Both the position numbers and the translations under genes were made by a program. A DNA stretch of 60,678 bases from Nitrospira sp. (GTDB lineage: Bacteria > Nitrospirota > Nitrospiria > Nitrospirales > Nitrospiraceae): assembly GCA_029865345.1 (NCBI GenBank), contig JAOUHD010000002.1, positions 1 to 60,678 of the forward strand, given 5' to 3'. The notes under the pieces are model-generated. The model had not been told where the DNA came from and did not search any database. It saw nothing but the letters and a program-made list of their open reading frames with translations. Shown here one piece after another: positions 60,558 to 60,678 of this stretch (position 1 is its first letter; every line of letters starts with the position of its first letter).

Positions 60558-60678
60558 GTAATTGCTCTTACATGACTATGTTGACAAGCGGTTTTCTTTG
60601 ACGTAGTAGATGGTTCTCCATTAGCCAACTACGGGTCATCGCATGCTCGACGGACGGCGCGTTTATGTGCAAGTTCCT

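Noticed and set aside
60263-60601. 112-aa plus-strand ORF at the right end
   Set aside because: Arg/Cys/Ser-rich shadow of the minus-strand frame.

Overview
The window looks like a chromosome segment of a Nitrospira-type bacterium (phylum Nitrospirota). The assignment is an inference from gene content: a bc-type complex III cluster mixed with two cytochrome bd-like membrane subunits, many c-type cytochromes and a nitrite-oxidoreductase-gamma-like subunit; hopanoid genes; a complete-looking Mla lipid transport operon; and MEP-pathway isoprenoid genes. No rRNA or nxrA/nxrB marker is present to fix the genus.

Layout. 1-5.9 kb: an AI-2E-type permease, then a leftward four-gene sensory cassette (response regulator, Rossmann-fold/histidine-kinase fusion, Cache-HAMP-PAS histidine kinase, secreted Tll0287-type c-heme protein). 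6.1-6.7 kb: BolA plus monothiol glutaredoxin. 6.8-8.4 kb: an accessory patch with a small ORF, a nucleotidyltransferase and a broken HEPN-like gene. 8.4-12.4 kb: indoleamine 2,3-dioxygenase, ahcY and metK, all leftward. 12.6-20.5 kb: TlpA/CcdA thiol-redox pair, BamD, a KAS III enzyme, a PhoR/PhoB-like pair, an O-methyltransferase and a small unknown. 20.9-25.8 kb: ispH and smc. 25.8-27.2 kb: a gene-poor stretch with one small membrane protein.

27.2-40.6 kb is an envelope-lipid region. shc, hpnG, mlaE, mlaF, mlaD, mlaC and an Omp85-type outer-membrane protein form one tight transcription unit, followed by dxs, ispG, a GT87-type membrane glycosyltransferase, tRNA-Cys and hpnH. Isoprenoid precursor supply, triterpenoid cyclisation, side-chain formation and lipid trafficking are thus encoded together.

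42.1-53.8 kb is a run of ten rightward electron-transport genes: lipoprotein cytochrome c, bd-like subunit, membrane cytochrome c, PRC-barrel/Rieske fusion, full-length cytochrome b, an unknown membrane protein, a second bd-like subunit, two more cytochromes c, a heme-b gamma-like subunit and a diheme cytochrome c. It plausibly encodes an enlarged quinol/cytochrome c oxidoreductase. A convergent UbiA prenyltransferase and a lipoprotein with a catalytically degenerate caspase fold follow.

56.9-60.7 kb starts with tRNA-Thr(CGT). A tyrosine integrase ends 5 bases past the tRNA, followed by an AlpA-like HTH gene, a Rep_trans-type initiator and a patch of gene debris (transposase-like tail, integrase tail, ORF cut by a stop). 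This is the left end of a tRNA-integrated element whose far end lies outside the window.

Several genes without a Shine-Dalgarno sequence have a good sigma70-like -10 element ending only 6-8 bases before the start codon, which suggests leaderless transcripts. All annotation is by eye from translation and motifs; no database search was run.
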